A stretch of 6,113 nt of DNA from an uncultured Porphyromonadaceae bacterium. GTDB taxonomy: Bacteria > Bacteroidota > Bacteroidia > Bacteroidales > Muribaculaceae. The stretch is taken from positions 1 to 6,113 of the forward strand of contig CAMWLX010000225.1 in assembly GCA_947175225.1 (NCBI GenBank). Reading direction: 5' to 3'. The notes beneath the pieces are model-generated. The model saw only the letters and a list, made by a program, of their open reading frames with translations, had not been told where the DNA came from and did no database searches. This document shows, in pieces, positions 4,925 through 6,113 of this stretch. Each line of letters opens with the position of its first letter. Positions within the stretch are counted from its first letter, which is position 1. A program made the translations under genes and the position numbers.

Positions 4925-4983
4925 AAAAGACAAAGGTATCATTTCTGAGTGCCTCTGCACCCTGAAATTGTAACTTGTCTTTT
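4925..4983. repeat. Hairpin H4 of module 2
   Basis: AAAAGACAA (4925-4933) pairs with TTGTCTTTT (4975-4983). An imperfect middle follows, then ATTTC (4941-4945) with GAAAT (4964-4968) and GTGC (4949-4952) with GCAC (4957-4960) around CTCT. It begins 50 bases past the stop of lipoprotein A on the minus strand, the same place H4 of module 1 occupies relative to the SLOG gene. A terminator role is possible, as the minus-strand 3' arm ends in CTTTTAATT. Confidence 0.7.
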
Positions 4984-5033
4984 CTCAATCATCACACTGA
5001 AGCACCACAATTATCTTTCAAGCCCAAAAAGAA

Positions 5034-5492
5034 TCAGTTTTGAGGAGAGTGAAATATAAGTGTTGGATTTTCAGAAAATTGATAATAAGGCTCGGTTTCT
5101 GCGATAAGTATGCAGTCGGATGATAATATATGGCCCTTCTCATCGAGTTCAACGTTTGATTCAGCTGGCCAGTAAGCAATAAATTTAGTGAATACTCCTG
5201 GCCAATACCTTTGTTTGCCAACCCATTTGATTTGTCCATCTTTTGTGACATAAGCGTCGGATTCAAAGAGTGGTAAGAACGGTTTACAAGCCTTTTCTCG
5301 TGAAAAAGCCATTACATGGAAAGGTTTGTCTGAAGAAAAGGATTGCTCAGAGACTGTATCTTCAACTAATATCGATAATTTGATTGCAATTCCAGTATCA
5401 TCTTCATTGAAAGAAGAACAGTTAGTGAGGAGTGTTATTAAGAGGATTGCAATAGTTTCAGCCAATATTGCGAAAAGAAATTTTGTCTTCAT
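5034..5492 (-). CDS. Lipoprotein A: short fimbrillin-like lipoprotein (152 aa)
   Basis: A signal peptide (1-24) with lipobox LTNC and lipidated C25 predicts a membrane-anchored, probably surface-exposed protein. The mature domain contains FESDAYVTKDGQIKW (76-90), RYWP (95-98) and FIAYWPAES (104-112), which closely follow the fimbrillin/Mfa-like motif of WP then F-A-Y-x-P. It aligns along its length with lipoprotein B (VMxx-R, DAYV/EAYI, YWPxE, S(G/S)DCI, a final NP-x-x-x-F strand), so the two are paralogues. At about 150 residues it is half the usual fimbrillin length and lacks the C-terminal domain. Its start is 35 bases from an AGTTGAGT word also found at the edges of both hairpin modules. 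It stands alone between that word and module 2. Biological role unknown. Confidence 0.82.
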   Translation of the reverse strand: MKTKFLFAILAETIAILLITLLTNCSSFNEDDTGIAIKLSILVEDTVSEQSFSSDKPFHVMAFSREKACKPFLPLFESDAYVTKDGQIKWVGKQRYWPGVFTKFIAYWPAESNVELDEKGHILSSDCILIAETEPYYQFSENPTLIFHSPQN

Positions 5493-5527
5493 AAGAATAA
5501 TTTATAGTGGTGTATTATATGTTCATT

Positions 5528-5535
5528 AGTTGAGT
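5528..5535. other. AGTTGAGT boundary word, third occurrence
   Basis: AGTTGAGT also begins the conserved edge of H1 at 2209-2216 and 4393-4400. In all three places it lies 35-42 bases from the start codon of a minus-strand gene. Here no large hairpin follows, only CCACAAAA (5543-5550), which resembles CCCACAAA of H1. It may be a remnant of a unit boundary, or chance. Confidence 0.3.
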
Positions 5536-5538
5536 TGA

Positions 5539-5570
5539 ATGACCACAAAATAGGTCATCTTTAGGATGAC
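5539..5570 (-). promoter_or_regulatory. Two competing small hairpins between the repeat-protein gene and lipoprotein A
   Basis: ATGACC (5539-5544) can pair with GGTCAT (5553-5558), or GTCATC (5554-5559) with GATGAC (5565-5570). The two use the same middle strand and are mutually exclusive. On the minus strand the second is followed by CTATTTTG, so it could terminate the DUF285 gene, or the pair could act as an attenuator in the lipoprotein A leader. Both roles are inferred. Confidence 0.35.
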
Positions 5571-5577
5571 TCACCAA

Positions 5578-5585
5578 CAAAAATA
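5578..5585 (-). promoter_or_regulatory. Possible -7 box for lipoprotein A
   Basis: On the minus strand the sequence is TATTTTTG, matching TAnnTTTG. It lies between the stop of the DUF285 gene and lipoprotein A and would give a leader of about 80 nt containing the competing hairpins. No correctly spaced -33 TTTG is visible (a TTG lies only 12 bases away), so support is weak. Confidence 0.25.
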
Positions 5586-5616
5586 TAGAGATTATTACAA
5601 TAGTTATAAATCTTAT

Positions 5617-6113
5617 TTACCATAAAACTTCAGCAGGACAGCCTATCAAAATATCTCCTATATCGTCAGTAACTTTACTAGTGTCGAACCCAGAAAGATC
5701 TAAATATGTCAATGAATAACAATAAGCAAACATTCTTTTCATTTTAGTGACATTATGAGTATCGAATCCTGAAACATCTAAGGAAATCAATGAATGACAG
5801 CCATCGAACATATAATCCATAAAAGTTACATTTCGAGTATCAAATCCAGACACATCTAAAGAAGTTAATTCAAAGCAATTAGCAAACATATTACTCATGA
5901 AGATTACATTCTGAGTGTCGAATCCGGATACATCAAGATAAGTCAAATTTTGACATTGTATAAACATACTTGACATATTAGTTACATTCTGAGTGTCGAA
6001 CCCTGATACATCAAGGGAAGTCAAACCTTGGCAATTATGAAACATGCCTGACATATTTGTTACATTCTGAGTGTCGAACCCTGATACATCAAGGGAAGTC
6101 AAACCTTGGCAAT
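5617..6113 (-). CDS. BspA-like / DUF285 repeat surface protein, C-terminal part (5' end outside window)
   Basis: The reading frame stays open to the window edge, where it continues a repeat (CQGL before TSLDVSG), so the gene runs on and no real start lies here. The visible residues are six 26-residue repeats of the form TSLDVSGFDTxNVTNMSxMFxxCxxL, the BspA-like leucine-rich type classed as DUF285. Such proteins are typically secreted or surface-bound and have been linked to adhesion in oral and gut Bacteroidales. The last repeat degenerates (VTDDIGDILIGCPAEVLW) and the protein ends without an obvious sorting domain. Repeats nearest the window edge are almost identical at DNA level, pointing to recent duplication or conversion, while those toward the stop diverge. 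It is upstream of lipoprotein A on the same strand. Confidence 0.85.
   Translation of the reverse strand, partial: CQGLTSLDVSGFDTQNVTNMSGMFHNCQGLTSLDVSGFDTQNVTNMSSMFIQCQNLTYLDVSGFDTQNVIFMSNMFANCFELTSLDVSGFDTRNVTFMDYMFDGCHSLISLDVSGFDTHNVTKMKRMFAYCYSLTYLDLSGFDTSKVTDDIGDILIGCPAEVLW
5981..6113. repeat. 78-bp tandem coding repeats in the DUF285 gene
   Basis: The 55 bases at 5981-6035 recur exactly at 6059-6113, a period of 78 bases (26 codons). Each contains the near-palindrome CCCTGATACATCAAGGG (6001-6017 and 6079-6095). Older, diverged units continue at the same period toward 5640. Coding palindromes of this kind in DUF285 genes have been described as PARCEL elements. Confidence 0.85.

Larger units (their letters stand above)
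4381..4983. other. Hairpin module 2: second copy of the four-hairpin region
   Basis: The roughly 680 bases between lipoproteins B and A hold no credible gene. They hold H1 (4387-4637), H2 (4707-4775), H3 (4811-4859) and H4 (4925-4983), in the same order as module 1. The first 65 bases (CTTTTTCCCTT, AGTTGAGTCGCG, AATATTTACGATGC and so on) are about nine-tenths identical to module 1 at 2197-2260, while most inner stems are unrelated in sequence. A minor stem (ACTATT 4645-4650 with AATAGT 4655-4660) lies in the H1-H2 linker, and another (TTGG/CCAA near 4779-4790) between H2 and H3. Confidence 0.85.

Noticed and set aside
4931..4938. Minus-strand TACCTTTG as a -7 promoter box inside H4 of module 2
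   Set aside because: It fits TAnnTTTG but no -33 TTTG is at the right distance and module 1 has no counterpart; the word is likely by chance.
2197..4983. Retron, group II intron or CRISPR array
   Set aside because: There is no reverse transcriptase, no recognisable group II domain V, and no regularly spaced direct repeats with spacers.

Overview
The window looks like accessory DNA from a Bacteroidales bacterium (Bacteroides, Parabacteroides or Prevotella-like). The indications are an AT-rich sequence with few Shine-Dalgarno sites, a Bacteroidetes-type tyrosine recombinase, two short lipoproteins resembling fimbrillins, and a BspA/DUF285-type repeat protein. Family names come from reading motifs by eye; no search was run.

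Left edge (1-382): the 3' part of a class I tRNA gene, its hairpin terminator, then about 320 bases with inverted and direct repeats in front of an integrase gene. This is the usual layout of an element integrated at a tRNA 3' end. The integrase (383-1594, +) has its H-R-H-Y catalytic residues but alanine where the first catalytic arginine is expected.

All later genes are on the minus strand. Read in transcription order from the right they are: a DUF285 repeat protein cut by the window edge (6113-5617); lipoprotein A (5492-5034); hairpin module 2 (4983-4381); lipoprotein B (4350-3859), a phosphoribosyltransferase-fold protein (3819-3271) and a SLOG/YspA-like nucleotide-binding-fold protein (3258-2926); hairpin module 1 (2884-2197); a two-TM protein overlapping a small unknown protein (2168-1639).

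The most unusual content is the two hairpin modules. Each is 600-700 bases without a gene and carries four hairpins in the same order: H1 of about 220 nt, H2 of about 69 nt, H3 of about 45 nt and H4 of about 50-60 nt. Stem sequences differ almost completely between the copies, yet pairing is kept, sometimes over 21 bp without a mismatch. The hairpin tips, some internal loops and even individual mismatches are the same. This is what selection on a folded nucleic acid produces, either a large structured RNA or a site recognised as folded single-stranded DNA.

Together, a tyrosine recombinase beside one-to-three-gene units separated by structure-conserved folded sites recalls an integron cassette array, though neither the integrase nor the sites look like known integron parts. 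A structured leader or intergenic RNA is the main alternative. The cargo (surface lipoproteins, a nucleotide-handling gene pair, a repeat surface protein) is typical of exchangeable accessory genes.
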